A stretch of 64,000 bases of DNA from Marinobacterium litorale DSM 23545 (lineage in GTDB: Bacteria > Pseudomonadota > Gammaproteobacteria > Pseudomonadales > Balneatricaceae), in the NCBI RefSeq assembly GCF_000428985.1, contig NZ_AUAZ01000020.1, forward strand, positions 1 to 64,000, in the 5' to 3' direction. A program made the position numbers and the translations under genes. The notes below the pieces were generated by a model, which saw only the letters and a list, made by a program, of their open reading frames with translations, was not told the origin of the DNA and ran no database searches. Below are positions 54,985 through 64,000 of the stretch, piece after piece. Positions within the stretch are counted from its first letter, which is position 1. Each line of letters opens with the position of its first letter.

Positions 54985-57681
54985 TTACTGACTGTGTTGA
55001 ACGTGCTGATCGAGCTGTTCGCAGATCGCTTTTTGCAAAGTCTGGCATAAATCCGGGTCGCTGATGGGTTGGTCGTCGTGATCGGTGATGAAGAAGAAGT
55101 CCTCCACGCGCTCGCCCACGTTGGCGATCTTGGCTTTGCGCAGGGTGATGCCAAACTGGACGAAAATATGCCCGATGCGTGCCAGCAGGCCGGGACGGTC
55201 TGCGGTGATCACTTCCAGCACGGTCTGCTGCAGGTTAGGGTCATTGCTGATCAGTACGCGGGTTTTGGTGGCGAACGCCTTGAGCTGTCGCGGGACCCGA
55301 CGCTGGACAATATCGGGGTAGTCCTCCGGATCGTCGAGCTCTTCAATCAGGCGCTGGCGTATATTCTCCAGATAGTCCGGGTTTTCGGACAGCGGCTGGT
55401 TGTCTTCAGTCAGCACCGTATAGTTATTCAGTGCGTAGCCGTTGTCGCTGACAATGATTCGTGCATCCTGAACGCTTAGGTGAAGCTGGTCGAGCGTGGA
55501 TACTGTCGCGGCAAACAGGTTCGGGGCGTCTTGGGTATAGATAAATATCTCGGTGGCGCCCTCGTGACTGCGGAAGGTATTTTTCTCCAATGTCACCAGT
55601 GGAATGTCTGGCTGGTGATGCTCCAATATTGCCTGCGTATGGTGGGCGATCGCCTTGGAATCTTCCCTCAGGAAGTACTCGTCGCCCAATCGCTGCCACA
55701 GATTGCGCGCGTCATCTTCGGGGACGCCCATTCGCCCTAGCGCCATGAGGGCTTCGTGCTGAACCTGTTCAATGCGTTCGGTTTTATTGACCGGGTTTTC
55801 CAGGCCACGGCGCAGTGCGCGTTTGGTCTCCATATAGAGCTGGCGCAGCAGGCTGGCGCGCCAGCTGTTCCACAGTGTGTGGTTGGTCGCGTTGATATCG
55901 GCGACGGTCAATACATAGAGGTAATCCAGGTGGATGACATCCCGTACCTGCTCGGCAAAGGCATGGATTACCGCTGGGTCGGACAGGTCACGTCGCTGGG
56001 CGGTCATCGACATCTTGAGGTGATTGCGCACCAGCCAGGCCACCAGTTGTGTATCCCATTTGCCGATATGATGCCGTTCGCAAAAAGCGATCACGTCATC
56101 GGCACCCAGCTCCGAATGGTCGCCACCGCGGCCCTTGGCGATATCATGGTAGAGGCCGGCAATATAAAGCAGCTCAATCTTGGGCAGGTGATTAACCACC
56201 CGATGTGCGACCGGAAAACCGTCGCGGTGATCGCGATGGCGGAACTGGCGCATCTTCTGAATCACTTTCAGGGTATGGGCGTCCACCGTGTAGATATGGA
56301 ACAGGTCGTGCTGCATCTGTCCGACAATGCGACCGAATTCGGGCAGGTAGCGGCCGAGGATGCCGTATCGGTTCATCCGTTTAAGTTCGGTGGAAACGCC
56401 TTCCGGTGAGCGCAGCAGTTCCATGAATAGCGAGGTGTTGCGAATATCATTGCGAAAACTGTCATCGACCAGGTGTCGGTGGTCGCGGATCAGTCGAATG
56501 GTTGAGGCTCGGACACCCTTGATTTCAGGGTGGTTAGCCATCAGAACGAACATCTCCATCAGCGCGAAGGGGTGGTATTCGAACACCTTGTCGTAGGTCA
56601 CTTCCAGGTAGTTGTTGTGGATCTGGAAGCGGTTGTTCAAGGGTGCAATATGCTGCTCATCCTCGGCGCGCAGGATCACTTCGTCGAAGTACTGCAGCAG
56701 CATGTCGTTAAACTCGGACATCGCCTTGGCAACCCGGTAGTACTTGCTCATGAACTGCTCCACCGCCAGGGCGCCTTCATCGTCCTTATACTTGAAGAAC
56801 TCAGCGAGGGCGCGTTGATGGTCGAACAGCAGGCGGTCTTCGCGCCGTTTGCTGATCATGTGCAGGGCATAACGGACGGTCCAGAGGTAGAGCTCGCCGG
56901 TGTTCAGTGTTTCCAGTTCCGACTCGGTCAGAAAACCGTGGTCTACCAGGTCTCTGATGTAGGTGGCACCAAAGTGGCGTTTGGCCACCCAGCCGATCGT
57001 TTGCAGGTCGCGCAGGCCCCCTGGCGAGTTCTTCAGGTTGGGTTCCAGGTTGTACTCGGTATTGTTGGTTTTCTCGTGACGCTCTACCTGCTCAGCATAT
57101 TTCGCGCGAAAGAACTCTTTGTCAGTCCAGGCACCTTCTGAGGTGACCCGGTCATACATCCGTTCCTGTAGCTCCGGGTTGCCGGTGATAGTGCGTGACT
57201 CGATCAGATTGGTGGCGATGGTAATGTCGTTGCGTGCTTCTTCGTAGCAGTCGTCGATGGTGCGCACGCTGGAGCCGATTTCAAGGCCGATGTCCCAGAG
57301 CAGGGTCAGGAAGCCGCTGATGCTCTCTTCAAAACTGGTTGCCTCAACGCCGTCGGTTAGGATCAGAATATCCACATCGGAGAAAGGGTGCAGCTCGCCC
57401 CGGCCATAGCCGCCCACCGCGACCAGACTGACCCGCGCCGGATCGGGCCAGTCAAATCGAGTCCAGGCCAGGGTCAGAATCTGATCAAGGACCCAGGCCC
57501 GCCCGTAAACCAGATGACGGATATCCTCACCGTTTCGAAACGCTTCATTCATGGTTTCCAGTGATGACTTCAAGGCCACCTTAAGGGTCTTGATCGGCGA
57601 GCCCTCGGACAGTTGTTGCTTGAGCGTTGCTACATTCAGATAGCGAGCGAACTGTTCATCCGGGTTGAAGGTGTCCGTCAT
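54985..57681 (-). CDS. glnD: PII uridylyltransferase/uridylyl-removing enzyme
   Basis: The primary nitrogen sensor: uridylylates PII when glutamine is low and removes UMP when it is high. 898 residues (E. coli 890). N-terminal nucleotidyltransferase with GGYGRGELHPFSDVDILIL, a PII-UTase linker, an HD domain (AGLYHDIAKGRGGDHSELG) for deuridylylation, and two C-terminal ACT domains (about 705-780 and 815-890) for glutamine. It sits between map and a DUF1244 gene, the map-glnD order of enterobacteria. Works upstream of the NtrBC system encoded at 8.5-11 kb. Confidence 0.98.
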   Translation of the reverse strand: MTDTFNPDEQFARYLNVATLKQQLSEGSPIKTLKVALKSSLETMNEAFRNGEDIRHLVYGRAWVLDQILTLAWTRFDWPDPARVSLVAVGGYGRGELHPFSDVDILILTDGVEATSFEESISGFLTLLWDIGLEIGSSVRTIDDCYEEARNDITIATNLIESRTITGNPELQERMYDRVTSEGAWTDKEFFRAKYAEQVERHEKTNNTEYNLEPNLKNSPGGLRDLQTIGWVAKRHFGATYIRDLVDHGFLTESELETLNTGELYLWTVRYALHMISKRREDRLLFDHQRALAEFFKYKDDEGALAVEQFMSKYYRVAKAMSEFNDMLLQYFDEVILRAEDEQHIAPLNNRFQIHNNYLEVTYDKVFEYHPFALMEMFVLMANHPEIKGVRASTIRLIRDHRHLVDDSFRNDIRNTSLFMELLRSPEGVSTELKRMNRYGILGRYLPEFGRIVGQMQHDLFHIYTVDAHTLKVIQKMRQFRHRDHRDGFPVAHRVVNHLPKIELLYIAGLYHDIAKGRGGDHSELGADDVIAFCERHHIGKWDTQLVAWLVRNHLKMSMTAQRRDLSDPAVIHAFAEQVRDVIHLDYLYVLTVADINATNHTLWNSWRASLLRQLYMETKRALRRGLENPVNKTERIEQVQHEALMALGRMGVPEDDARNLWQRLGDEYFLREDSKAIAHHTQAILEHHQPDIPLVTLEKNTFRSHEGATEIFIYTQDAPNLFAATVSTLDQLHLSVQDARIIVSDNGYALNNYTVLTEDNQPLSENPDYLENIRQRLIEELDDPEDYPDIVQRRVPRQLKAFATKTRVLISNDPNLQQTVLEVITADRPGLLARIGHIFVQFGITLRKAKIANVGERVEDFFFITDHDDQPISDPDLCQTLQKAICEQLDQHVQHSQ

Positions 57682-57710
57682 GATCGGTCTCCGTGAAGGC
57701 GGTTGGCGGC

Positions 57711-58481
57711 CTATACTGATTCGCCCTTGCGAAGGGTCAGGATTTCGCAGCCATCGGCGGTTACCAGGAGCGTGTGTTCGTACTGGGCCGACAGTCGGCG
57801 ATCCGCTGTTTCCACGGTCCAGCCGTCACGCTTGTTCAGCTTTACCTGGCGTTTACCGGCGTTGATCATCGGTTCGATGGTGAAACACATACCTTCTTCA
57901 AGCAGATCTCCGGTGCCTGCGCGGCCGTAGTGCAAGACCTGGGGGTCCTCATGGAACTCGGCGCCGATACCGTGGCCGCAATACTCCCGGACCACTGAGT
58001 AGTGATTGGACTCCGCATGCTTTTGGATAACTTCACCGATATCACCCAGGCGGGCGCCGGGTCGTACCAAGGCTATCCCTTTATACAGACATTCCTGGGT
58101 AACTTGGCAGAGGCGTTCAGCATGGGGTGCCACGTCACCAACAAAAAACATCATGCTGGTATCGCCATGGTAGCCGTCCTTGATGACGGTGATGTCGATG
58201 TTAATGACATCGCCGCTTTTGAGCTTCTTGGGTCCGGGGATACCATGGCAGACCACCTGATTGACCGAGGTGCAGATCGATTTGGGAAAACCGTGGTAGT
58301 TCAGTGGTGCCGGTATCGCCTGTTGTTCGTTGACGATGTAGTTATGGCAGATACGATCCAGCTCTTCGGTGGTGACGCCCGGTACGACGTGTGGCTCGAT
58401 CATTTCGAGGACCTCGGCAGCCAGGCGGCCGGCGACACGCATCTTTTCGATCTCGTCAGGGGTTTTGATGGTAATACTCAT
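57711..58481 (-). CDS. map: Methionine aminopeptidase
   Basis: Type I enzyme removing initiator methionine. From the ATG at 58481 (GGAG 6 bases upstream) it has 256 residues. The metal ligands lie in INIDITVIKDGYHGDTSMMF, REYCGHGIGAEFHEDP and GMCFTIEPMIN. A longer frame to 58565 is not family-like. Divergent from rpsB, the conserved map/rpsB-tsf arrangement. Confidence 0.97.
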   Translation of the reverse strand: MSITIKTPDEIEKMRVAGRLAAEVLEMIEPHVVPGVTTEELDRICHNYIVNEQQAIPAPLNYHGFPKSICTSVNQVVCHGIPGPKKLKSGDVINIDITVIKDGYHGDTSMMFFVGDVAPHAERLCQVTQECLYKGIALVRPGARLGDIGEVIQKHAESNHYSVVREYCGHGIGAEFHEDPQVLHYGRAGTGDLLEEGMCFTIEPMINAGKRQVKLNKRDGWTVETADRRLSAQYEHTLLVTADGCEILTLRKGESV

Positions 58482-58657
58482 TAAGGCTCCGCGAAGTCGG
58501 ATCGCCCCGAGCCGGATCCTACAGTGGGAGAGGTCTCGGGGTATGTTTGGAATGGGGATCGCCACTCGGCACGGGTGTACTGCCGATAGCGCGAACCGAT
58601 AGCAAATGACATTGGTTGTCGATTGTAGCGAAAAAAGCCGGTTCAGATAAAGGCGAC

Positions 58658-58686
58658 TTCAAACTGAAGGCGTGTTGTGGTATAAA
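58658..58686 (+). promoter_or_regulatory. Sigma-70 promoter of rpsB
   Basis: TTCAAA (58658-58663), 17-base spacer, TATAAA (58681-58686). It starts a leader of about 135 bases. Confidence 0.65.
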
Positions 58687-58692
58687 AGCGCT

Positions 58693-58828
58693 CCCAAAAA
58701 ATCGTGCTGGCCGTTGTGGCTGGCACTAAACACGACACACACATATCGACACGCCGCTCCTGGGTGCTGCTGACGCGGTTGGACGGTGGGATATGTGGAG
58801 GTTATAACCCGTTCAGAGGAATATCAGA
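58693..58828 (+). promoter_or_regulatory. rpsB leader, candidate S2 autoregulatory region
   Basis: About 135 bases of untranslated leader precede rpsB, rich in short complementary segments (for example GGCCGTTGTGGCTGGC and the GC-rich GCCGCTCCTGGG stretch). In gammaproteobacteria the rpsB leader binds S2 for feedback control; position and length fit, but I did not confirm the known fold. The rest of 58482-58657 shows nothing else recognisable. Confidence 0.4.
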
Positions 58829-59566
58829 ATGGCTAAAGTAAGCATGCGTGACCTGCTCAAGGCAGGGGTTCATTTCGGTCACCAGACCCGTTACTGGAAC
58901 CCGAAAATGTCTCAGTTCATTTTCGGTGCCCGCAACAAGATCCATATCATTAACCTTGAGCACACGCTGCCGGCCCTGAATGACGCGCTTGGCGTTGTCA
59001 AAAACATGGCTGCCAACAAAAACAAGGTGCTTTTCGTAGGTACCAAGCGTGCCGCTTCTAAAGTTGTTAAAGAAGAAGCGATCCGCGCTGGCATGCCTTA
59101 CGTCAACCACCGCTGGCTCGGCGGTATGCTGACCAACTACAAGACCATCCGCCAGTCGATCCGTCGTCTGCGTGAGCTGGAAGCGCAGTCTCAGGACGGT
59201 ACTTTCGAAAAGCTCACCAAGAAAGAAGCGCTGATGCGTACGCGTGAGATGGAAAAGCTGGAACTGTCCATCGGCGGTATTAAAGAGATGGGTGGTCTGC
59301 CGGACGCACTGTTCGTAATCGACGTTGATCACGAGCGTATTGCAGTGAACGAAGCCAACAAGCTGGGTATTCCGGTTATCGGTGTTGTTGATACCAACAG
59401 CAACCCGGATGGCATCGATCACGTGATCCCGGGTAACGATGACGCGCTGCGTGCGATTCAGATCTACGCGCAGTCTGTAGCCGATGCCTGTGTTGAAGGC
59501 ACTGCTGCCAATGCCGGTGAGAAAGGCGAGTTTGTCGAAGTTGAGGAGCAGAGCGCAGCCGAGTAA
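58829..59566 (+). CDS. rpsB: 30S ribosomal protein S2
   Basis: Small-subunit protein of 245 residues, full length, with the family signature [14 protein letters not shown] and the N-terminal [23 protein letters not shown]. Strong AGAGGAA ribosome-binding site. First gene of the rpsB-tsf unit, separated from tsf by a terminator-like attenuator; strongly biased codons. Confidence 0.99.
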   Translation: MAKVSMRDLLKAGVHFGHQTRYWNPKMSQFIFGARNKIHIINLEHTLPALNDALGVVKNMAANKNKVLFVGTKRAASKVVKEEAIRAGMPYVNHRWLGGMLTNYKTIRQSIRRLRELEAQSQDGTFEKLTKKEALMRTREMEKLELSIGGIKEMGGLPDALFVIDVDHERIAVNEANKLGIPVIGVVDTNSNPDGIDHVIPGNDDALRAIQIYAQSVADACVEGTAANAGEKGEFVEVEEQSAAE

Positions 59567-59610
59567 TCGGGCTGTCAAACGCTGCGACTAAGCTTGAGCG
59601 ATTCGTAAAA

Positions 59611-59633
59611 GGGGAGCCTGGCTCCCCTTTTTT
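59611..59633 (+). terminator. Intrinsic terminator between rpsB and tsf
   Basis: GGGGAGC-CTG-GCTCCCC followed by TTTTTT. As in other gammaproteobacteria, partial termination here would set the ratio of S2 to EF-Ts. Confidence 0.92.
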
Positions 59634-59673
59634 GGATTCAGGTTAAACACGAATATCTTTAAGGGGTACCAAG

Positions 59674-60534
59674 ATGGCGAATATCTCCGCTGCGATGGTC
59701 AAGGAACTGCGTGAGCGCACCGGCCTTGGCATGATGGAGTGCAAAAAAGCACTGGTTGAAGCTGAAGGTGACATCGATAAAGCGATTGATGATCTGCGCA
59801 AGTCCTCCGGCATGAAGGCGGCGAAGAAAGCCAGCCGTGTGGCCGCCGATGGCGTGGTTTCCGTCAAGGTCGCTGACGACAACAGCTACGCCGTTGTTGT
59901 TGAAGTTAACTCCGAGACTGACTTCGTTGCGCGTGATGATAACTTCCTCGGCTTTGTCGCCAAGGTTGTGGATAAAGCGTTCGCAGACAAGCAGTCTGAC
60001 GTGGCTGCGCTGATGGCGGGTGAGCTTGAATCTGCCCGTGAAGCGCTGGTTCAGAAGATTGGCGAGAACATCTCTGTTCGTCGGATCATGGTTGTCGAAG
60101 GTTCGGTGGTTGATGGTTATGTTCACAGCAACAACCGTATCGCGGCTCTGGTTGTCCTCACTGGTGGCGATGCCGAAGTTGCGCGTGATATCTCCATGCA
60201 CGTCGCTGCGGTAAATCCGCGTGTGGCCAAGCCGGAAGATATGCCGCAGGAAGAGCTGGATCGCGAAAAAGAGATCATCAAGGCTCAGCCCGATATGGAA
60301 GGTAAGCCGGAAGAGATCAAGGAAAAGATGGCTGGTGGCCGTCTGAAGAAGTTCCTGTCCGAGAACAGCCTGGTCGAGCAGCCGTTCGTCAAAAACCCGG
60401 AGCAGACTGTGGGTCAGCTGGTTAAGGCGGCGGGTGCGGAACTCGTATCCTTCGTGCGTATCGAAGTGGGCGAAGGTATCGAAGTCGAGCACAAGGACTT
60501 CGCAGCTGAAGTGGCCGAGCAGCTCAAGGGCTAA
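59674..60534 (+). CDS. tsf: Elongation factor Ts
   Basis: Guanine-nucleotide exchange factor of EF-Tu, 286 residues. The N-terminal UBA-like domain and signature [23 protein letters not shown], the core [15 protein letters not shown] contacting EF-Tu, and the C-terminal coiled coil are all present. GGGG-type ribosome-binding site (AAGGGGTACC). Confidence 0.99.
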   Translation: MANISAAMVKELRERTGLGMMECKKALVEAEGDIDKAIDDLRKSSGMKAAKKASRVAADGVVSVKVADDNSYAVVVEVNSETDFVARDDNFLGFVAKVVDKAFADKQSDVAALMAGELESAREALVQKIGENISVRRIMVVEGSVVDGYVHSNNRIAALVVLTGGDAEVARDISMHVAAVNPRVAKPEDMPQEELDREKEIIKAQPDMEGKPEEIKEKMAGGRLKKFLSENSLVEQPFVKNPEQTVGQLVKAAGAELVSFVRIEVGEGIEVEHKDFAAEVAEQLKG

Positions 60535-60615
60535 TCGGGTGCTGGTGGATCGGGCCTCGCCCGGTCCACACTGTTGTTTTACACTCTGTTCCCACCCTCT
60601 TTGGAGATTCCACCC

Positions 60616-61362
60616 ATGCCTCCTACCGACAAACACGCCAAATACAAACGCATTCTTCTCAAACTCAGCGGCGAAGCGCTGATGGGGGAGGAGAATTTTG
60701 GTATCGACCCTAAAGTGCTCAACCGTGTCGCGCTGGAGATCGGTCAGCTCGTGGGTATTGGGGTTCAGGTCGGGATGGTGATCGGGGGCGGTAATCTGTT
60801 CCGGGGTGCGGCGTTGAGTGCTGCCGGTCTGGATCGGGTCACCGGCGATCACATGGGGATGCTGGCCACGGTGATGAACGCGTTGGCTATGCGTGAGGCG
60901 CTGGAACGCTGTAATATTGCGACCCGCGTGATGTCCGCAATTCCCATGAGCGGTGTGGTCGATCACTATGATCGTCGCAATGCGATGCGATACCTGAATC
61001 AGGGGGATGTGGTAATCTTTGCCGCCGGTACCGGTAATCCGTTTTTCACCACTGACTCTGCTGCCTGTCTGCGCGGTATTGAAGTCGAAGCCGACCTGGT
61101 GCTGAAGGCAACCAAGGTTGACGGTGTGTTTACCGATGATCCGGTGAAAAACCCCAAGGCCGAGCGCTATACGCATCTGAGCTTTGATGAGGTTTTGGAG
61201 AAGCAGCTGGGTGTGATGGATATGACGGCCATCTGCCTGACGCGTGACCACAATATGCCGGTCCGCGTATTCAACATGAACAAGCACGGTGCGCTCGTCA
61301 ATCTCGTTGTGGGTGGTGACGAGGGTACCTTGATTGACTGCGGTCCTGCCGCTGGAGAATAA
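60616..61362 (+). CDS. pyrH: UMP kinase
   Basis: Phosphorylates UMP to UDP for nucleotide and cell-wall precursor synthesis. From the ATG at 60616 (GGAG about 11 bases upstream) it has 248 residues: amino-acid-kinase fold with [23 protein letters not shown] and the UMP site around [19 protein letters not shown]. An open extension to 60574 is not coding. One base precedes frr. Confidence 0.98.
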   Translation: MPPTDKHAKYKRILLKLSGEALMGEENFGIDPKVLNRVALEIGQLVGIGVQVGMVIGGGNLFRGAALSAAGLDRVTGDHMGMLATVMNALAMREALERCNIATRVMSAIPMSGVVDHYDRRNAMRYLNQGDVVIFAAGTGNPFFTTDSAACLRGIEVEADLVLKATKVDGVFTDDPVKNPKAERYTHLSFDEVLEKQLGVMDMTAICLTRDHNMPVRVFNMNKHGALVNLVVGGDEGTLIDCGPAAGE

Positions 61363-61363
61363 G

Positions 61364-61921
61364 ATGATCAGCGAGATTGTTTCCGACGCCGAAGGGCGTA
61401 TGAAGAAGAGCATTGAATCTCTGACCGAGCACTTCAAGAAGATCCGGACCGGACGCGCGTCCCCGGCCATCCTGGATTCGGTTCAGGTTTCCTACTATGG
61501 CTCCATGGTGCCGATTCAGCAGGTCGCTAACGTTTCTGTTGAAGATGCCCGTACGCTGATGATCAACCCCTGGGAAAAGAAGATGGTCCCGGAAGTGGAA
61601 AAGGCGATCATGAAATCGGATCTGGGCCTCAATCCGGCAACGAACGGCGATATCATCCGCGTTCCCATGCCTGCGCTGACCGAAGAGACCCGCAAAGGCT
61701 ATATCCGTCAGGCGCGCCTGGAAGCGGAAAACGCCCGTGTTGCGATCCGTAATATCCGTCGCGATGCCAATGGTGATTTCAAAGATCTGCTGAAAGAAAA
61801 AGAGATCACGGAAGACGAAAACCGTCGCGGCGAAGATCAGATCCAGAAAATTACCGATAAGTATGTCGGTGAAGTGGATGCGCTGCTGGCGCAAAAAGAA
61901 ACCGATCTGATGGAAATCTGA
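61364..61921 (+). CDS. frr: Ribosome recycling factor
   Basis: Splits the post-termination ribosome with EF-G. From the ATG at 61364 (GGAGAA upstream) it has 185 residues, the invariant length. Family blocks: [39 protein letters not shown] and [21 protein letters not shown]. Confidence 0.99.
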   Translation: MISEIVSDAEGRMKKSIESLTEHFKKIRTGRASPAILDSVQVSYYGSMVPIQQVANVSVEDARTLMINPWEKKMVPEVEKAIMKSDLGLNPATNGDIIRVPMPALTEETRKGYIRQARLEAENARVAIRNIRRDANGDFKDLLKEKEITEDENRRGEDQIQKITDKYVGEVDALLAQKETDLMEI

Positions 61922-61965
61922 TGGTCTGGGGCGGGCTGCGGCCTGCCCCGGCTTTCACTTATTGC

Positions 61966-62718
61966 ATGTCTGATAGCAGCAACCGACAGTCAGGGGCGGC
62001 CGTTCCGCGCCATATCGCTATTATCATGGATGGTAATAACCGGTGGGCAAAACAACGCCACCTGCCAGCGCTGGCAGGGCATAAAGCCGGGGTCGACAGC
62101 CTGCGTGGCGTGATCGAGGGCTGTATCGAATCCGGTGTGGAAGTGCTAACCGTATTCGCCTTCAGCAGTGAGAACTGGCGGCGCCCGGCTTTGGAAGTCC
62201 GGGGCCTGATGGAGCTCTTCAGGCTGGCGCTTGACCGGGAAGTGAGCAAGCTGCGGAAAAACGGCATCCGGCTTCGGGTGATCGGGGATCGCAGTCGTTT
62301 CAGTGAGGATCTTCAGGCCCGCATCGCCAAGGCCGAACAGGCGACCGAGGATGGCCAGCGCCTTTGTCTTAATGTGGCTGCCAATTATGGTGGCCATTGG
62401 GATATCACGGAAGCTGCCCGTGAACTGGCGCGCCGCTGTGCCAGCGGTGAATTGACGCCCGGCCAGATTACCCCCGAGTTGCTGGACAGTCAGACCTGTC
62501 TGGCCGACCTTCCCAAGCCCGATCTGTGTATTCGAACCGGGGGGGAACAGCGAATCAGCAACTTTCTGATTTGGCAGTTTGCCTACACCGAATTCTATTT
62601 CTCGCCTTTGTTCTGGCCCGATTTCGGTAAGGAAGCGGTGGCTCAGGCGATCCAGGATTTTTCCACCCGGGAGCGCCGGTTCGGTAAAACCAGTGAACAG
62701 ATTGAGGCCGGCCAGTGA
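61966..62718 (+). CDS. uppS: Undecaprenyl diphosphate synthase
   Basis: Cis-prenyltransferase making the C55 lipid carrier for peptidoglycan and O-antigen. I prefer the ATG at 61966 (MSDSSNRQSG), giving 250 residues; an ATG at 61921 overlapping the frr stop adds 15. Motifs: HIAIIMDGNNRWAKQR, FSSENWRRP and RTGGEQRISNFLIWQ. In this operon it follows frr directly; the dxr gene that stands here in enterobacteria is missing. Confidence 0.97.
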   Translation: MSDSSNRQSGAAVPRHIAIIMDGNNRWAKQRHLPALAGHKAGVDSLRGVIEGCIESGVEVLTVFAFSSENWRRPALEVRGLMELFRLALDREVSKLRKNGIRLRVIGDRSRFSEDLQARIAKAEQATEDGQRLCLNVAANYGGHWDITEAARELARRCASGELTPGQITPELLDSQTCLADLPKPDLCIRTGGEQRISNFLIWQFAYTEFYFSPLFWPDFGKEAVAQAIQDFSTRERRFGKTSEQIEAGQ

Positions 62719-63524
62719 TTAAGCAGCGGTTAGTTACGGCCCTGGTATTAGGTATTCTGGTTCTTGCCGGTGTTTTCTGGTTGCCGGTTGAGAGTTTTTC
62801 CGCGTTAACCGCCCTTGTGGTTCTGCTGGGCGCCTCAGAATGGGCACGTTTTGCGAGCCTCGACGGTAAGAGTCGTTGGGTTTTTGTGGCGGTAGTTGCT
62901 GTGTTAATGCTTGCGCTGCATCTGATAGGGCTTAACCGGGTGATGCCAGTGCTATTGTCATTAACAGGTGTATTCTGGCTGTGGGCTTGCCTGTTGATTC
63001 TGGGGTACCCCGCGAGCCGGGGGTACCGGATGAGAGTCAATCGCGTATTGATTGGCCTGGCTGTCCTTGTTCCCACATGGGTTGCGCTCAGTGGTTTGAA
63101 AGGTCTCTACCAGGGGGAGCAGGCATTGCTGATGCTGTTATTGCTGGTATGGGGCGCTGATACCGGGGCCTATTGTGCCGGCAAGCTCTTTGGTCGTCAT
63201 AAAATGATCCCCAGGGTCAGTCCGGGTAAAACGCTCGAAGGCCTTGCCGGTGGCGTTGTTACCTGCCTGTTTATCGGGATCGGCTTTGGTCTCTGGCTCG
63301 AACTTCCGGCACCGTCGCTGGTCTACTTGACCGGGCTGGCGCTGTTGACCTGTCTGGCGGCTGTTTTTGGGGACCTGTTCGAAAGCTTGTTCAAGCGCGA
63401 AAGAGGTCTCAAGGACAGTGGTACACTGCTTCCGGGGCACGGTGGAATTCTGGATCGTATCGATAGCCTGACAGCGGCGGCCCCTGTTTTCATGTTGGGA
63501 CTTTACTGGCTGCCGGTCACCTGA
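62715..63524 (+). CDS. cdsA: Phosphatidate cytidylyltransferase
   Basis: Makes CDP-diacylglycerol, the precursor of all bacterial phospholipids. 269 residues with about eight membrane segments and the C-terminal signature SLFKRERGLKDSGTLLPGHGGILDRIDSL. The start is GTG at 62715, overlapping the uppS stop by 4 bases. rseP follows 23 bases later; in pseudomonads dxr lies in this gap. Confidence 0.97.
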   Translation: MIKQRLVTALVLGILVLAGVFWLPVESFSALTALVVLLGASEWARFASLDGKSRWVFVAVVAVLMLALHLIGLNRVMPVLLSLTGVFWLWACLLILGYPASRGYRMRVNRVLIGLAVLVPTWVALSGLKGLYQGEQALLMLLLLVWGADTGAYCAGKLFGRHKMIPRVSPGKTLEGLAGGVVTCLFIGIGFGLWLELPAPSLVYLTGLALLTCLAAVFGDLFESLFKRERGLKDSGTLLPGHGGILDRIDSLTAAAPVFMLGLYWLPVT

Positions 63525-63547
63525 GCCGGTCGGCCTAAAGGGGCGTA

Positions 63548-64000
63548 ATGGGTATCCTGCAAACTCTTCTTGCGACTATCGTTACACTGGGGATTCTGGT
63601 GACCATTCACGAGTGGGGACACTTCTGGGTGGCACGTCGGTGTGGCGTCAAGGTGCTTCGCTTCTCCGTTGGTTTTGGAAAACCGATCTGGATGCGTAAA
63701 GGTCGCGACGGCACTGAGTATGCCGTGGCGGCGATACCACTCGGCGGCTATGTCCGGATGCTGGATGAGCGCGAAGGCGATGTGCCCGAGTCCCAGCGTC
63801 ATCTCGCTTTCAATAACAAACCTGTCCTGCAGCGCATGGCGATCGTTGCTGCCGGCCCGGTGGTCAATCTCCTCTTCGCCGTATTGGCGTACTGGTTCCT
63901 GTTTGTTTACGGCGTTACCGCCGTGGTTCCCGTGGTCGGTGAGGTGCGTTCCGGCTCACCGGCCCAAAAGGCCGGCCTGGAAGCCGGTGTCGAACTGCTG
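63548..64000 (+). CDS. rseP: Site-2 protease RseP (5' part, cut by window end)
   Basis: Intramembrane zinc metalloprotease that cleaves anti-sigma factor RseA/MucA and clears signal peptides. The first 151 codons are present: a membrane helix with HEWGH (residues 21-25), LGGYVRM, a second helix after AIVAAGPVVNLL, and the start of the first PDZ domain (VGEVRSGSPAQKAGLEAG). The frame runs off the end of the window without a stop; the full protein should be about 450 residues. Confidence 0.97.
   Translation, partial: MGILQTLLATIVTLGILVTIHEWGHFWVARRCGVKVLRFSVGFGKPIWMRKGRDGTEYAVAAIPLGGYVRMLDEREGDVPESQRHLAFNNKPVLQRMAIVAAGPVVNLLFAVLAYWFLFVYGVTAVVPVVGEVRSGSPAQKAGLEAGVELL

Noticed and set aside
59659-61470. 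A 603-codon open frame on the minus strand across tsf and pyrH
   Set aside because: It lies opposite two essential, highly expressed genes with strongly biased codons; such genes leave long open antisense frames. No start signal, motif or family resemblance.

Overview
The window is chromosomal DNA from a free-living, motile gammaproteobacterium. It mixes enterobacterial gene order (ybeL next to leuS-lptE-holA, miaB-ybeZYX-lnt, holD-rimI, epmB-efp-epmA) with features common in marine Oceanospirillales/Pseudomonadales: a FabY-type ketoacyl synthase, a RegBA/RoxSR-type redox pair, and FlgT/FlgP flagellar H-ring proteins. I cannot name the genus; a Marinobacterium-like relative is a guess. Nearly all of it looks like core genome.

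Layout. 1-3.1 kb: one intact IS66-family element (tnpA, tnpB, tnpC) with inverted ends but no visible target duplication, followed by a geneless, hairpin-rich stretch. 3.1-6.5 kb (minus): pip-dtd and typA. 6.5-11 kb: glnA with a sigma-54 promoter, then glnL-glnG (NtrBC) and trmL, a nitrogen-control block; glnD lies 45 kb away. 11-22 kb: leuS-lptE-holA plus a small heme lipoprotein, ybeL, and miaB-ybeZ-ybeY-corC-lnt (RNA and envelope maintenance). 22-31 kb: a DUF1820 gene, a lipoprotein, the EF-P beta-lysylation module (epmB, efp, epmA), a PatB-type lyase, leuA, holD-rimI and a CbiM-like membrane protein. The efp-epmA gap holds what looks like a cyclic di-GMP (GEMM-I) riboswitch.

31.5-40.6 kb is the most accessory-looking part: a GntR regulator, a complete branched-chain-type ABC importer, an M20 carbamoylase/allantoate-amidohydrolase-like enzyme, an amidase and a LysR regulator, all on the plus strand. 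It reads as import and hydrolysis of a ureido or amide compound. 40.6-44.3 kb: a RegA/RegB-type pair and a chemoreceptor with a FliA promoter. 44.3-50 kb: prfC, tatD, a lipoprotein, fabY and an OmpA-like lipoprotein. 50-54.6 kb: a flagellar envelope cluster (flgT, an LpoA-like protein without lipobox, a LysM protein, flgP). 54.7-64 kb: a DUF1244 gene, glnD and map (minus), then rpsB-tsf-pyrH-frr-uppS-cdsA-rseP (plus); rseP is cut by the window end. dxr is absent from both of its usual places in this last operon.

The most novel observation is the apparent c-di-GMP riboswitch on epmA, which would tie translation-factor modification to the motile/sessile switch. The flagellar cluster with its unlipidated LpoA-like protein and the amide/ureide catabolic island come next.
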